In this document: piece by piece, positions 37,754 to 51,609 of the stretch
Position numbering within the stretch: position 1 is the stretch's first letter
Layout: each line of letters begins with the position of its first letter
Assembly: GCA_910591455.2 (NCBI GenBank)
Contig: OU342826.1
Location: 9,983,079-10,047,078, forward strand
Direction of reading: 5' to 3'
Length of the DNA stretch: 64,000 nt
DNA from: Pholis gunnellus
Lineage: Eukaryota > Chordata > Actinopteri > Perciformes > Pholidae
Program-made: the position numbers and the translations under genes
The notes under the pieces: generated by a model
Databases searched by the model: none
The model's input: the letters and a program-made list of their open reading frames with translations, nothing else
What the model was told of the DNA's origin: nothing

Positions 37754-37868
37754 AACTGGAGAAAACCACCCTGAAGGAGAGAGGAGATTTCTAAAAATAC
37801 AAGGCAGCTTACTCCCTGCATTCTGCTATTTTCGCTCTCTCTCCCCCTCCCTCCCTTCTTTTTTGCAG

Positions 37869-38022
37869 TGTCCCCTCCTTCATTCAGTACCTGTTCCGTG
37901 GGATTAACATGACTTAAAATTCAATCAGCCTACAGCCTGACGGAAGAGCGACAGAGGAGGCAGACAGAGCGCTGCAGCTGTCGAGACCGAGTGAGGGGGA
38001 TAGACAGTGCGCGATAGAGAGG

Positions 38023-38065
<43 letters not shown>

Positions 38066-38159
38066 GTGTTTTTCCACGGAGCTGAGATAGAGAGAGAGCC
38101 GCGTAGACAGGGAGATGTGACGGATCTAGGAGCAGCGATGGAGTGCTCTGGAAAACAAG
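37869..38159 (+). other. Candidate untranslated exon or first exon of lrfn4
   Basis: A pyrimidine tract followed by tttttgcag|TGT gives a good acceptor at 37868. AACAAG|gttagt gives a donor at 38159. The interior is purine-rich with a GA repeat (38033-38062) and a few CpGs, a composition often seen in 5' untranslated regions of neuronal adhesion genes. No coding frame. It could instead be a promoter-proximal first exon or a chance pairing of splice-like sites. Confidence 0.22.
38033..38062. repeat. (GA)n microsatellite
   Basis: About 15 GA units within a wider purine-rich stretch. Confidence 0.94.
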
Positions 38160-38429
38160 GTTAGTAATTCCACCTTTTCATCTAACGGGGGGCAAAAACA
38201 AAAAAATATGTTAAGTAAGGATGAAAGAACCAGAAGGAGACTTGAAAAAAATGAATAAAAAGACACAGAGAAGCTGTATTGTGCATTTTAAGTATCAAAG
38301 TGAACACCGGAGGAGGAGAGGCAGAAAAGCAGGGCTGAACAGACGAAAAATGTAATCACAGATTTACAGGAAGAAAAAAGAAAATCCGGCAGAGAGGCTG
38401 CATATATGTAGCAGCTGCACTAATGTACA

Positions 38430-38431
<2 letters not shown>

Positions 38432-38480
<49 letters not shown>
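38432..38480. repeat. (AC)n microsatellite
   Basis: About 24 AC units. Confidence 0.95.
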
Positions 38481-38482
<2 letters not shown>

Positions 38483-38795
38483 GCACTCACAAAGAAACAC
38501 ACACAAACACAGAGTGAGCGCACAGCTTTAGAGCAAGATAACGAGATTGTCTTCTTAAAGGTGTCGGCTTTTGGAGTTTGATTGACAGGCCAGTGTGTGT
38601 ATGCATGTGTATGCATGTGTGTGCATGTGTGTGTGTGTTTGACTTTTGAACTGTCTGACATTCATGGCGCTGATCAATAGCCCAGTTGTTTCATTAGACT
38701 GTGTGTGTGTGTGTGTGACTGGAAAAGAGAGCGAGAGAGGGATGCACAGGCTGTGTGTGCTTGCAGGAGAGTATCACTGCATGACTACTTAATGG

Positions 38796-38798
<3 letters not shown>

Positions 38799-38841
<43 letters not shown>
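38799..38841. repeat. (TG)n microsatellite
   Basis: About 21 TG units, with shorter TG runs on both sides (38700-38718, 38895-38955). Confidence 0.95.
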
Positions 38842-38843
<2 letters not shown>

Positions 38844-39513
38844 TGGCAGCAACGATGGAGGTGGTGTGTGTTCAAGCATGCGCGAATGTGCTGCGTGTGT
38901 GTGTGTGCGTGCGCTTGGTGGTCCTGCGAGTGTTTGTGTGTGTGTGTGTGTGTGAGCATGAAAGACAATTCAGCCTGCTGAGAGGCGTTAAGGGGGTCTC
39001 AGAACTATTGATTCTCTTTGACAGACAGGTGAGCGGAAGAGAGGAGCGGGGGAGACGGAGAGGTGAAAAAGAGTGGGGCGGCAAGGTGGGGAGGGTGTTG
39101 TATAAAAAGCCATTTGGGAGGAGTGAACGATGCGGCCGAAGTGGTGGAAAGGGGGATGGATGTAGATATCTGGGGGGGAAGAGAAGGTCAGGGTGGGATG
39201 AGGCATAAAAGTGATAATGGACTCCATCCGATGTTTGTGTGATTCATGTGAGTGCACACGCAGAGGGGGCAGACAGCATGAGTGGGACACATGTACAGCG
39301 CAGGCAGTTCATCCTCTTCACACTCGCCTTGTTTCTCCTCTTTTGCAGGATTCTAGCCATCCCTCCATCTCTCCAGCTTACTCTCCCATAGCTCCCTCTC
39401 TGCACCGCCCTCCAAGGTCATCAATGAACAACTAATTCAATGTGGGAGGACAGACAACGGATCGCACCGTGATCGACAGTGACACACCCTGGAAATCACT
39501 CCGGGAAGTCAGG

Positions 39514-39516
<3 letters not shown>

Positions 39517-39549
<33 letters not shown>
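39517..39549. repeat. (GA)n microsatellite
   Basis: About 16 GA units leading into a purine-rich stretch to 39720. Confidence 0.94.
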
Positions 39550-39553
<4 letters not shown>

Positions 39554-39779
39554 GGGATGGGGGGGAAAACTGTGTGAAAGAATGAAGCAATAGGGTAGGA
39601 AGCCAGACAGCCAGATGAACAAATAAGAAGAGGTAGCGCTGTATGACTGAGGGGGGAGGAACACAAAAAGGAGAGAGGGAGCGAGAGAAGGTGGGGGAAG
39701 GAGGTGAGGAGGGGGAGGTGAGGATCACCGCCGACTCCAGGATTCCTATTCTCTGTCGATTGAACTGCTCCACTTACAG

Positions 39780-40269
39780 AGAGAGACGTTGAATACAGCC
39801 ATGTGGAAATCATATCAAAACGCCATAAATAGGATTTCAGGCAAAGTGGATTCTTGGATTCTCCCACTGAGGTCTCTATTTCGGAAGTACCAGACCGGGA
39901 TTGAGCGAGTAATTCTGGATTTTCCAGGTTTTTCTTCATCTATAGGAGCCTAAGAGGATATTGTCGGATTGGGATTTCTGCAACTATCTGGTTTTCTGAC
40001 ACTGACCTACATCCGCCTCCTTTTGATGATGTGTGGGTTCCTGTGTGTCTGAAAGGGAGTAGGACAGGTTTCAGCACAAACACACAACCCCCCCCACACA
40101 CACACACACCACCACCCACCAAACACCCCTCTCCTGCTGGGCCAACACAAGGAGAAACACCTGGGGCGAGATCTGTGCTAAGCACTGACACACACAAACG
40201 CACCCACACATAAAAACCTGGATAACATGTGGAGCTGATTCGGATTACAGAGCCGCACAGACGGAAAAG
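39780..40269 (+). other. Candidate untranslated exon of lrfn4
   Basis: Bounded by cacttacag|AGAG (39779) and GGAAAAG|gtaaca (40269). The sequence is of low repeat content to 40070, with short stretches such as GTGGATTCTTGGATTCTCCC and GGATTTTCCAGG, and has no long open frame. It resembles a 5' untranslated exon for the plus-strand gene, about 15.4 kb upstream of its coding start. The evidence is splice-site shape only. Confidence 0.2.
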
Positions 40270-40294
40270 GTAACATCCACGCAGTTCTCAAACA

Positions 40295-40296
<2 letters not shown>

Positions 40297-40329
<33 letters not shown>
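40297..40329. repeat. (CA)n microsatellite
   Basis: About 16 units, followed by CTCACACT units. Confidence 0.94.
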
Positions 40330-40332
<3 letters not shown>

Positions 40333-40470
40333 CACACTCACACTCACACTGTTGGCATACGTTTGAAAGTAAAGGTGAATCCATGTTTGCATGGTTAGCT
40401 CTCTTGTGCTGAATCATTTAGCACATCATTGCGGTGAACACCAGCATTCACTGGACTGAGAACTCTGTGT

Positions 40471-40496
40471 TCTCTCTCTCTCTCTCCCTCTCTCTG

Positions 40497-40534
<38 letters not shown>

Positions 40535-40552
40535 GCACGCACGCACACACAC
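40471..40552. repeat. Compound (CT)n-(CA)n repeat
   Basis: CT units to about 40512 pass into CA units with CG interruptions. Confidence 0.92.
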
Positions 40553-43373
40553 ATTCTGAGTCCTATAAATAATGAACAGATGAGCGTTCATGACAACCAA
40601 AACATAGGGGGCAACTGTCAAACTACACACAGAGAAGAACGCACAAACTCAAATCTCCTACATGATTGTGTGCTTTTCTTTTCTCATCCCTCTATTCTAA
40701 TCCCTCTACACCTCCAAGTCCCCATTTCTCTTTTTGCTCTACATACCCCTACTCCACTGAAAAGCTCTCATCCTGAGTGTGTTTCTGTGTGCGAGTGTCA
40801 GCCAGCTGTCCCGTATCAGATTACTCGCGAGGTGCGTTTTAGCTTGGCTTTCATCATCTCGCCTTTATGTAATCTCACCTGGCGTGTCGTGTGTGTGTGT
40901 GTGTGTCTGTGTGCGCATCACGATGAGAGTGTGTGCGGATGCCGAGGCTGCGAGTGTTTGTGCGGTGGCGGCAGCAGCAGCACAGAATAGTTCTAACCTC
41001 CCTTCGTTTGAGGCTTTTTACGTAAGCTGTGTCTGAGCGCGCACACATACACAGATTTGGCACACTGACACAGGAGATCAGACCGACTGAGTAGATATAT
41101 GGGAGGATGAGAGGGCGATGAGAAAGAAATGGAGACGGGAGGAGAGGGAAAGTGCGAGAGGGAGGAAGAGGGAGGAGGAAATGGAAAGGGGAGAAGGGGA
41201 GGGATGGGGCGACACAGTTGATGGGCACCGAGGGCTTAGAGAGGTCAGATGAAGGGATTGCAGAGGTGAAGTGAGACACAGTGATGGACTTCTTCAAGTG
41301 ACGAGGAAAAACGAGAGACAGGCGAAGGGAGGAAACGGGGAATAAAGTCATATAGATTGGGGAAGGAGGAGAGAAATTAGGAAGGAGCAGGAAATAACAT
41401 TGAGAAGAAAATAAGAGACCGAAGGATTGATTGATTATTAGATGAAAAGTGAGATAGACAAGACTCTAGCATGATGAGTGACAAGATGATAAAAAAAGAA
41501 GGTTAGAAAAAGGCTAAGATGATAAATTAATGGTGATTTACCGTAGGGAGATAAAAATAGAAAGATAGATGAGGAAGCAATAATTAGAAATGGCAGATGG
41601 CCATCATTATGTAGCCTTCTACTATCACCAATGGCTACAATTAGTCTTACATGACCCCAAAAAGTAATGAGCGATTTAGAGACAGAACTACAAGGGGAGT
41701 ATGGTGAACCATGGGGCTTTTCCATGTAATAGACTCGCCAATTATGAAGCCCAACTTTGGGGAAAAGGGGAACATTAATGAGCCCGGAAACGAGAGCGAT
41801 TCAGCTTAAAAACAATACACCGTTAGAAACGATTTCTATGAACAATAAGTGTTTTAAAATAACTGAGACAGGGCTCATTACTAGCTCTGTTGATCGTTAA
41901 CAGCAGATTTGACTCTCGCTTTGAACAGGGGCAGCTCTATTTCTGAAAAAACAAAAGAAATTTTTTTTTAAAGTGCGACAAAGAGGCCTTTTGAATTCCA
42001 TTAACCAAATCATAATTCTATAATTGGATTCACTCTCCCGCTAGTGATAGTCGGAAGAATACAGAACAGGCGAGTGTCACATGGTTCAAAGAGTGAAACA
42101 AAAAGAACATTCTCTACACATCATCTCGTTGTCTCTGTCAGTCTGAGGCTACGGTGAGGAAGACGCACGAACAGATGGGAAGCTCACTGTTCAAAGCAGG
42201 AGCCTTGCCAGCGTGAGCAGACCGGCAAGTGAATGAAGGACTCTGGGAAAAAAAGGCAATAAATTACTGATTGAAAGGGAGTAAAAAAAGATTGCAGATC
42301 AATGAATTGACCCTTTGCTAAGCCCCTCCCTCCTCAGTTGCTGTTGCTACCCTTTGCTAAGCTCTCTCTTTTGATTTATCATCGAATTTATTTGGAAATA
42401 ACGGGTCCTTAATGTCAGACATAAGCACTCTTCACACTTCTCATTTCGACCGCCGGGTTTTGCAGCTGTCACAGGCCGGTTTCATCAGCTGTTGCTAGTG
42501 AGCTAATTAAGCTAACGTTAGCTCCCCGAGTTGCTTGAAAACAACCTCTTCAGCAGACTTTTTTGATGTTTCCGCCCTTTGTGTTAAAAATGTGCACTTG
42601 ATGACTACACACACATGGTGCACGGCTAAAAGACTTAGCCGAGCTTACGTACTTGAACGGGGGGATTCCTATTTTCAAACAGTATGTTTCCATTTTTAAC
42701 GCTACAAGAGAAAAAGGCATTCAGGATTAAGGACAAGCCCAATGTGTTTTGCGAACGCAGAGCAGGACAGAGCCGCTGCTGTGACTCTAAAGTACGATAT
42801 CGTGGCATCCAGGCCCGGCTTCTTTTTATGCAACATTGTAAACCCCAAAACAATGCGTTACGTAAGGCTGCTGGCCTTGGAAGTAATGCTGGTTGCTATA
42901 CCATAATGAGCTAGTTAGTCTGACGTTAGAACAGACAAACATAATCCATTAATCTACTTTTGCTCTTGGGTTAAAAAGGAAGGAAAACATCATGTAAACT
43001 GTAAAAATGCAGAGTACTGCTCTCACTGGAGAAGGAAAAAGCTCGACAGACCTGCTTCACCTACTTACGTTTGCTACGCTATGATTGACCATTAGCGGAC
43101 GCTAAAAGTTAAACTGAACAAATGAGAGAGGCCGATTTATGAAGTGTTCGGAAAATAGTGACCACCCAAAATCCCGAGGGCAATAGCTGCAGGGACTGCG
43201 GATGAATGAAACAGAGGAAGAAAGACACATGAAAAGACATCAAAGCTGTGACGGATGATAGATGTAGGGATTGAAAAGCTCAAACCAGCTTTCAATCCGG
43301 GGCGAGAAGTGCAAGATTTGAAACCCAGAAACAAGGTAGACGTGGCCACTGTCAGAAAGGTGGTATTTGATGT

Positions 43374-43395
43374 GGGGGGGGGGGGGGGGGGGGGG
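43374..43395 (+). repeat. Homopolymer G22
   Basis: Longest uninterrupted G run in the window, at the start of the purine-rich block. Confidence 0.9.
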
Positions 43396-43399
43396 ACAA

Positions 43400-44250
43400 A
43401 TGGGCGGGAGGGAGGGAAGCGAAAAGGATGAGACATCAGCCCAGCTGAGGAACCGAATGGGTGGGTGATGGAAAGAGAGGTATGGAACGATAGCGTGATG
43501 AGGAGGAGTAATTACAAGACGGGCTGCTTAAGATAGGGAGGAACACTCAAGAGGATGGAGAGAGACTGACTAATGAAGAATGAAAAGCCGAGCGATGACA
43601 CTTGAGAGGTGGATGATAAGAGGGGGGGGGATGAGGGAATAGAGGAATAACAATGTCTGAGAGAGAAAACTACGCTAATAAAGCAGTGGCACGCTGTCGG
43701 ATAGAGAGATGGATGAATGAAACTGCAACACGGTGGAATGTTGAAAAGGGTGAGTAATTAGACAGCTAGTAGTCAGACACGGTAGGAAAAGCGGGACGGG
43801 AGAGGAGGAGAGGAAGAAAAAGATGAAAGGAGAGATAAAGAGTTTGTCACGGAGGGGAGGAGCGGACTGGGAGGTGGAAGCAACAAGCGCAAGCGTAGTG
43901 CACAAGCACGGATAGATAGAGGGATGAAAGGATGAGTAATTAAACTGTTGACAGTCTGTTTAGGCACAGCGGGCGCCTGATGAGCAGAGCAAACTGTAAC
44001 CACGGCAACCGCCGGAGACAGACGGAGGGATGGTTTTTGGGGAGGGGAGGCAGCAGATATAGGGGGAGGGAGGAGGAAATGGGGGAGAGCCAACTGTGAA
44101 AGAGAGTGTGTGTGTGTGTGGGTGGGAGGCGACAGGGGAGGGGGGGGATTAGAGGGGAGTAGAGTGACACAAGTGGGAGATGAGGGATGAAAGAGAGCAT
44201 GAAGAGGAAGAGAGGGATGAGATGAGGAGAGGGAAGATGGAGGTGGAGGT
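43400..44250. repeat. Long purine-rich tract
   Basis: About 850 nt dominated by G and A on the plus strand (GGGAGGAGG, AGAGAGG, GATGAGG patterns). Capable in principle of forming triplex (H-DNA) at mirror-symmetric segments. Confidence 0.75.
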
Positions 44251-46902
44251 ATCCGCCGGTTTAGGAAAAGTCGAGAACCGACTCATTTAAGGATTCATCG
44301 GCCGTGTAAAAGATTACTCCGTTCTCCTGGTAATACTGATATGAATCTATAAAACTACATCTCAATATTAGGTGGGTCGAAAAAAAACAAAACATTAAGC
44401 AGTGCAGACGGAGAATTGCTTACGAAATACAAAGTACATTTTGAAAGTTATCTGGCTAACTTCCTAATCCTGCTTTGTGAAAACCCCCTCTGGAGATGGA
44501 GAGGGAAGCGAGGGCGCGGATTTACACCAAACTTTGATGCGTTCAGTCACATCAGTGAACACGTGTCCCATCCGAGCACGGACGACATGCTGCTCAGCTA
44601 CGCCGCATCATGCAAAGGCTTTACTTCCCTCTGCATGGCGGGGGGCTTCGTTATTCATTGATCTGTTGCCGTTATGAATCAATAAAATGTCACAGTATGA
44701 TGTCTTTAAGTTAATATTGAATACAGTCCTGCACAAACATTTTGTTTCTAATTACATAAAACTGAGAAAAGCAGAAAATACTGCGTAGGAAACGGCAAAT
44801 GGATTTTTTTTTTTAGATGTAAAATCTTCGAGAGGGAGTTACTGAACATTTGAGCGAGACGGCTTACAAAGGTGGTTTGTAAGAACCCTTGCCACGCACG
44901 TTGGCACCACCTCAACGGCAGCTGTGCGCCGGCACACAAACCAACCAGTTTGTGTGACTCGCAGGTGTTTGTCGGCGTTACAACCGCGCTCAACAGATGC
45001 AGCGGGTTGTAGATGTTCGAGTGAATCATGATGCGGAATGCCGCGTGGGCGATGCCTGTCGGGAAGAAAACCGGGTTGTAGTGCCTCGTCTGCAACGTGC
45101 ACAAGCCTAAAAGTTTGACAGCGGAAGGCACGGAGCGTCCCCGCCTGCATCAGCAGTGCTAAAGCATCAGAATATATGAGATGTAGCAATAAACAAACTC
45201 AAGGGAAACCAGTTTCCCCCTGCAGGCTCATTGCGGCGCAGTGTTGTGTAGCTTTTATTAGTGTCTTCGCGTCAGGAGGGGGGAAAAAAAGAGCTTTGTG
45301 GTGAGTTACAGTGCAGTTTGTGATTCATTATGGTTGAGAGTAGCCGCTGTGATCAAACAAGCGTGATACTAAGAGGCCTTAACCACGTTATTATCAGTTC
45401 TTATCCCTAGCCTATACCCTACATGGTTGTGTTTCATAGAGGGGGTGAGATAGAGGAACGCATGCAAGAGCAATACAGATACACATTGTGTGTACGTGCA
45501 TGCTTGTGTAGCATTAATCAATACATCTTTCACTTTGATTCAGAGGGCCTAGTTGGCATGTCCTTATCCCACTGTGCTGGATGCAGAGCGCTGATTGGCC
45601 AACTGCTCTCTTACTCAAGATTCCCCTTTAGAAATCTAGGAACCCTGCTGGATCAACAATCTGCCACTTGCACACACGCACACACGCACACACACACACA
45701 CACACACAAACACGTGCACAGAAACTCTTTTTGTCATGTTGCATCCTGTCGTGTCAGCCAATCAGGGTCAATATAATTGCTGCCGCAGGGTTTCTGATCG
45801 GGCGCGAGCAGGGATGAGTTTGTGTGTGGCTCGTTCGACCGGCGTTTGTGGCCGATTGCAATTCCCCCCCGCGCCGTTGATTGGCCGCAGCTATGTAAAC
45901 ATACACAGGTGCACACAATACACACAATCAGCCGGTGGAAATGTGGCGGCGTTGCTGCAGGAAAGGCTGTTACGGGACAACGAAGAGGTGACGGGGGTGA
46001 AAGACAGAAAAATTAGAAAGACATTATCTTTATGTAGGGAGGAGGAGGAGAGCGACACACAAAACTGCAAGCGCAGGATGTTCGGGGGGGGGGGGCAGTT
46101 ATTTTGCAACACTTGTTATAGTGTGTGTCATGTGAAGGGAAATGTGCGCGTGTGAGCAGAACTGTGTTTAAGCATCCATATGTGCGCCCACGTTTGTGAG
46201 TGAGGATTAGAAAGGGAAGGAGTTCAAGTCGGAGCGTTGACCCTTCGCTGACTGCAGAGCACCCACACACACACACACACACACAACACCACCCCTTTTC
46301 ACATGCAACCGACACAAATCCTGAAAGCGTCAAACTGAATACGAATATTTTGTCGGACTGAACTCAAATAGATTGGATGCTTCCTACTTCCAAGTGTTTT
46401 GGAATTGGACCCAAACCGCAGGCTAGGGCACGTCGCATTTTACGGGACTGGGACATAATTACAAAGTCTGAGCAGCATTTACTTTCAGACACAGGCTGAC
46501 GCAGACAGCGGGAGAGGCACCAGACTCTTACAGGTGGGACTGTCATGAGTTGGACTAGGTCCATAGCCACTTCCCTTGAAGCCTGTCTAGAGTAGTCAAC
46601 ATGCATCTGTAAGAAATTGCACGATAACACGTCCAATATTTAGCCTCTAAAAATATGAGAGGAAATTGTCTGTGTAGGATCATCACTTGGAGCGACACCC
46701 CCTTTCATCATTTTTGTCTGACGCGCCGGTAAAATACCGATAATAGTCGCTTTCAAATTAAAAAAAGCTTGCGAGTCCGTAGAGGATGCCAATCCATACA
46801 GATGCCAAGGTCGCTCCGCACTGTGTGGAATGTGCATCAAAACAAGAGCATGTGGCAAACACAAAGACTGTCAACTATTAATTAAATAGTTAATTAATCA
46901 GG

Positions 46903-46917
46903 CCCCCCCCCCCCCCC
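46903..46917. repeat. Homopolymer C15
   Basis: C run in plain intron. Confidence 0.88.
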
Positions 46918-48576
46918 ATCATCTTAAACTACGTTACTGTGCAATTTAATCAGATGCAACTGTGCTATTGCCATCTGGAGTAAAGGAGCATCAAAACAGA
47001 GCGGTATTGAGCCGCCGCTCTGGCACCAACGAGACAGCTCTCCCACCAATGAAATATGAGTCCTGTCCCAAGTATAAAAAGCCATCCCGGTAGAGCGGTG
47101 CGACAGCACTTTATGTCCCTCATTTGCTCAGTTGTTCCCGCCATTTCAGCTGTTCAGCTGGTTCCATCTAGAAGACTAATGCAGATGCATAGAATTCAAA
47201 GCACTGCTACAGTTTACAGACTTTCAAAACAGATCATGTTGCAACAAAAAAAAATAAAAATGTTCCCGTGCAAACCGAGGCAGCCGGTGCCAGCACAGTA
47301 GACTTCTATCAACACGTACACAAAACACTGATCTTCCAGCAGTTAAAGACCAGATAGTGGATCACACTTCCAGATTTCATAGAGAGCTTCATAACAGATC
47401 ACGTTAGGGCCGCTCCCCGGCACAATCTGAGCCAATGAAGCGCCAGGGGAAAAAAAATCATTGTCACCTCCATGGTTTGCCAATTCAATTTACCTCCCAG
47501 AAAATTTGATCCCCGAGCTGTGCAGCCGTGCGGGATTTCCCAAGAAAAGGGAGGAAACTAAATTACAAAAGCTCAGCAAGGAGCGGGAGATTGGCTGCCA
47601 CAGATATAACGCCAGGCTGCAGCGCGGTGGCTGAGAGACGTTTCTGAGCCGTTCGCTCGTAGAGGGGGTGGAAACATGAGCCTGGTTTGCTTTAGTAAGA
47701 GTTAGATGGGGCTTTAATTAAGCTTTCGTTGAGTTTTTAGTTCTTTTTAAATCTTATTTTAGCTTCGTGATGATAACTGCTAATATAGTGCGCAGTCAAA
47801 TATTAGGAATAAACTCACGATGATGCAAAAAAACAAGGAAAATGAAACGGAGCCTTTGGTGGCTGCGCTTACTTCTTTTCTTCGTTTCTTCCACGCATCA
47901 GAGAGAGGAGGTTATGACTTCCAAAGCAGGCGTACTTTTAAAGAATCCACGGTGACATTGGGTTCTTGGGCTTTTTAAACTTCAATTTTGAGGTCAAGTT
48001 CGTTAAAGACTGGGGTTGCTTATCTGTGCAAAGGAGATTTTCTAAAGCTTTAAAGCCTTCACCAATACTATTTTTATGTTTTTACTCCAAACAGCAGAAG
48101 TACTCCTCTGAAGTACTGCCATGTAAAAAAAAAAAAAACTTTAAGAACTCCTTACTTAAGATAAGGTGCTGCAATCAAAAGCACTCTCCTCAATTTCACT
48201 CAGCTCGGATCAAACGCTCGTGTCCCCCGAAAGGAAATTTTCCGGACACAAGGCGCAAACGTTTGATTTTCATACCGCTGAGGAAAATCACCAGAACTTG
48301 AGTTTCAACAGTCTCCTTAAGAGCTGTGAAATGTGCATCTGTGAGACAAAAAAACAAGCTCTTTATATAAGCATGTAATTCCTAAACTGATGCAGAGGTG
48401 GAACTTTTCCAAAGAAAACAGCCCAAAACAAAAACATTAAAAAAAAAAAAAATCTGACTGTGCAATGTTCCAGGAATAGAAACAATTATCAAAATCTTCC
48501 AAATAGGATTGATTCCAACAGGATTTAGTCAGAGAGGGTGGTGCATACAGATGGGTATACTGTGCTCTCTCCACAA

Positions 48577-48602
48577 ACACACACACACACACACACACAC
48601 AC
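48577..48602. repeat. (CA)n microsatellite
   Basis: About 13 units. Confidence 0.93.
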
Positions 48603-49689
48603 CTTCTTTTTCTCTCTCAAAAACAACATAGAGGTTTGGGAGGAATTAGTTGAGTGCAGTATTTCAGAAGAACTATTATTTCGGAGCCCCGCTGTGAGGA
48701 GAATGCAGTCCTCTTATTTTAAAGAGAACACACTCCACTTCTTTTCTATGATTTCCCATTTCTCTTGCTTCACTCCTACCGTTTACCTCAGGGGGTTCTG
48801 TGGGCTTTTTCCCTTCAATGCCCCCTACCTATAGAGCTGGGGGCTGGAAAAAGAAAAGTCCACAATGACTGTACGGATCGGAAAAAAGCACTCCACATCA
48901 AGCACTTAATGCCTGACATTTGCAGATCTTTTCTTTTTTTTGAGGGGCAAAGACTCGAGAAAAAGACGAGGATCACATGCTATCTCTGTCTGAAAGCTAT
49001 TGATCTTCAGACATGACTTTTACAGCCAGAGACACAAAACAGACATGACGATTGAATAGTTCTCTTTGCAGACTTCCTGTTTAGATGCTTGTTCGTGCAT
49101 TATTCAACCCAAATTAGCATTGAACATCTGGTTAGATTCTGAGTCTTGTTTACTTGTTCTTTAACCAGCTACATCCTGGTCCAATTCAAAATTTCATCAA
49201 TTTTTAAATGCTCTTTTAAGCCTTTTAGATCACATTTTAGACCCCTGTCACATCGTGCTCCTTTTCCTTTCGTAAAACCGAATATAAAGTGTGCGTACAT
49301 AAACTACCAACCAATAATATCACGACATCATCCATTAATCGATCTGCAACCTTTAGCGGCAGAAAGGTGTGTGTATCACAGTCCTCTGCAGCGCTGCTAA
49401 ATTGCAACTCCGCCCACTTCTTAGCGGTCCAATCACATGCGAAGGATCTGATTGAAATCCCTCTTGTGACTGTACACCGCTCTAATATATTCTACCTCCC
49501 CGGGGAATACTCTCAGCACAGAAGCTAGTGATGCTTTCACCGGGACTTTAAGACATTTAATAAAAATGAAAAATGTCTGACCTCCGATAAGAGTTTAATG
49601 CCTAGACGGAAGATTTTCGGCCATTATGGTGGCAATAACGTTTCAGTGTTGCGTAATATGTCCCCAGCCAATACTTTAACTTCACTGTC

Positions 49690-50215
49690 ACTCTTGACCG
49701 GTGACCTCTTTCCTTCCCCCTCTCACTTTTTTTTTTTTTTTACCTCATCACCTTTTCACTCCCATTCTTCAGCCACGCCACCGTCTCCCTGCGGCCTTAC
49801 AAACTCAGTTCAGACACCGCTCTGCCTCTCCCTAATCAAATCCACTCCCCTCCCTCATCCCTCGCTCCGACAGTGATGGATGGCGGCCTTCACCCGTTTA
49901 TCGCCTTTACATATTTCTCTGCCCATCCGCTTAACGACACACATTCATACACACCGACTCTTCATCCCTCCTTCCTTCCATCCTCCTCAAACTCCTCCAT
50001 CTTCCCCTCCTGTCGTCTTCTTCCACTCCGCTCTTCGCACTGCCCCCCCCCCCCACCCCCACCCTCCCCCCCTCTTCACCATCTTGTGCAGTCTACTCCC
50101 ATTTGCTTTTTCCCCTCTCCCTCTCCATGTATTTCACGCAGTTGGCCTATTTCTGCGTCCCTCATTTGTTGTCCGTTTCCATATCCAATGTTGCACCCCT
50201 CTCCCTGCGCTTTCT
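49690..50215. repeat. Long pyrimidine-rich tract
   Basis: About 520 nt dominated by C and T on the plus strand, with a C-run segment at 50042-50070. It produces Pro/Ser-rich false frames. Confidence 0.75.
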
Positions 50216-50358
50216 ATATTCTGGATGACTGGAGAGGACAGAATACGACAGAGGAATGACAGAGGAGTGATGGTATCAAAAGGATGAGTGGGCTTACGGT
50301 ACACACGACTGCCGCACGGAGCGGCTATGTGGGCGTTCTTTTGTTCCTTGCCTAGAGA

Positions 50359-50361
<3 letters not shown>

Positions 50362-50393
<32 letters not shown>
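50362..50393. repeat. (GA)n microsatellite
   Basis: About 16 units. Confidence 0.94.
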
Positions 50394-50396
<3 letters not shown>

Positions 50397-51609
50397 GTGT
50401 CGGCCTCCCTATAATTATGATTGTGTGGGAAGACTGTTTTGGTATGCTGGCAGTTGTTTCTGTATGAAAGTGCTCACCTAATATCAAGGGCCTGGATTAT
50501 GAGTAAGAGTGCACACTAGGAAGCCTTAGAGTGATTGAAAGAATTATTGTGTGTGTTTGCGGCTGCCTCTGTATTTGATCCCGGTATTTGTACCAGTACA
50601 GCTGGAGTGGATTTCCACGTCGCACAATGCTGCGGGCCAAATACGTGTAGTTTCCATTCCATTCGTTGCTGCCTGCAACTTTGTCCCAACACCAAAGTAG
50701 TCGAAGGTTAACCCCTGCGTGACGCCGCGGCGACTGGGGCTGGCAGTGATTGTGACGGAGGCCTTGATGTGTGCCTCTTCGCGCTCCAATCAGATGGGTG
50801 GATTACTGCGCTTGTGATAAGTGGCTTTTGAGAGCTAATGCAAATCCCCTTGTTTATAAACACTGCAACGTTCCCTAAGTCGATTTAAGTCGATTACAGG
50901 GTAATGGCATTCGCACGTGCCGGGGAGGATGCGCAAACACATACGCCGATATGCAGATTCTACATGCAAACACACACACACACAGTATTTATCACCATCA
51001 TTGTGGCTGGCATTTAAGAGGCCCTGACATTTATAATAGTCAACTGCGAATTACAGACTGAGACCAACTAGAAAATTAAGCCTTTGAGTGTAGAAGGTCT
51101 TCCACGTGAAATAACAAAGATCCTTCTAAACAGACACATTACAGCTTAGAAGTCACGCCTGAAGCTTCCATTAATTGCGCAGTTTTGGGTTCAAAAAGTT
51201 ACATTTAGCAGAGTCACATTTAGCAGGGCTCGGCCCTTCTGTGGTGGGCGTTCAAACAGAAACTTTTGCACGTTAAGGCGAGGTTGGGTCCAGCCCTGCA
51301 GCTCCGAGTCGTGCTCCACAACACTGGGGCTACACCGAAGCAGCTCCTTCCACGGACGCTTTTAGCTCATGTTCCCTCTCTGCTCTCTCCAACCGCCTGC
51401 TTCTTGCTCTCTGGAGGGTGGAGGGTTCGCGCAGGGTAGCGAAGCAAGCGGCTTCCCAAAATAGAGGGAGCAAAAAGGAAGAAATAACAATATTTTTTTT
51501 AAACTAAGCGGTTGCCAACACTTGTATGTAACCTGTGCCGAGGAGCACTCTGAAAACACAAAGACCTAAGCAAATGCACAGATATTTTTATGTGATGGGA
51601 ATTTCTCCC

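Larger units (their letters stand above)
33001..37862. other. Giant pcx intron, part 3: repeats and a pyrimidine-rich tract
   Basis: Non-coding. It contains CA/GT microsatellites (32993-33028, 33600-33623), GGGCTGG-type short repeats (about 34440-34580), a long pyrimidine-rich tract (36040-36375) and the composite LINE/inverted-repeat element at 36390-37490. No gene is seen. Confidence 0.7.

Noticed and set aside
39432..39939. 113- and 147-codon minus-strand frames
   Set aside because: Ser/Leu/Pro composition from the GA repeat and purine-rich block; no homology recognised.
44748..45189. Two minus-strand frames (127 and 116 codons) in moderately GC-rich sequence
   Set aside because: Neither resembles a known protein and both are open in overlapping frames; could be repeat-derived.
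49873..50287. 128- and 135-codon plus-strand Pro/Ser-rich frames
   Set aside because: Direct consequence of the pyrimidine-rich tract; two frames are open at once.
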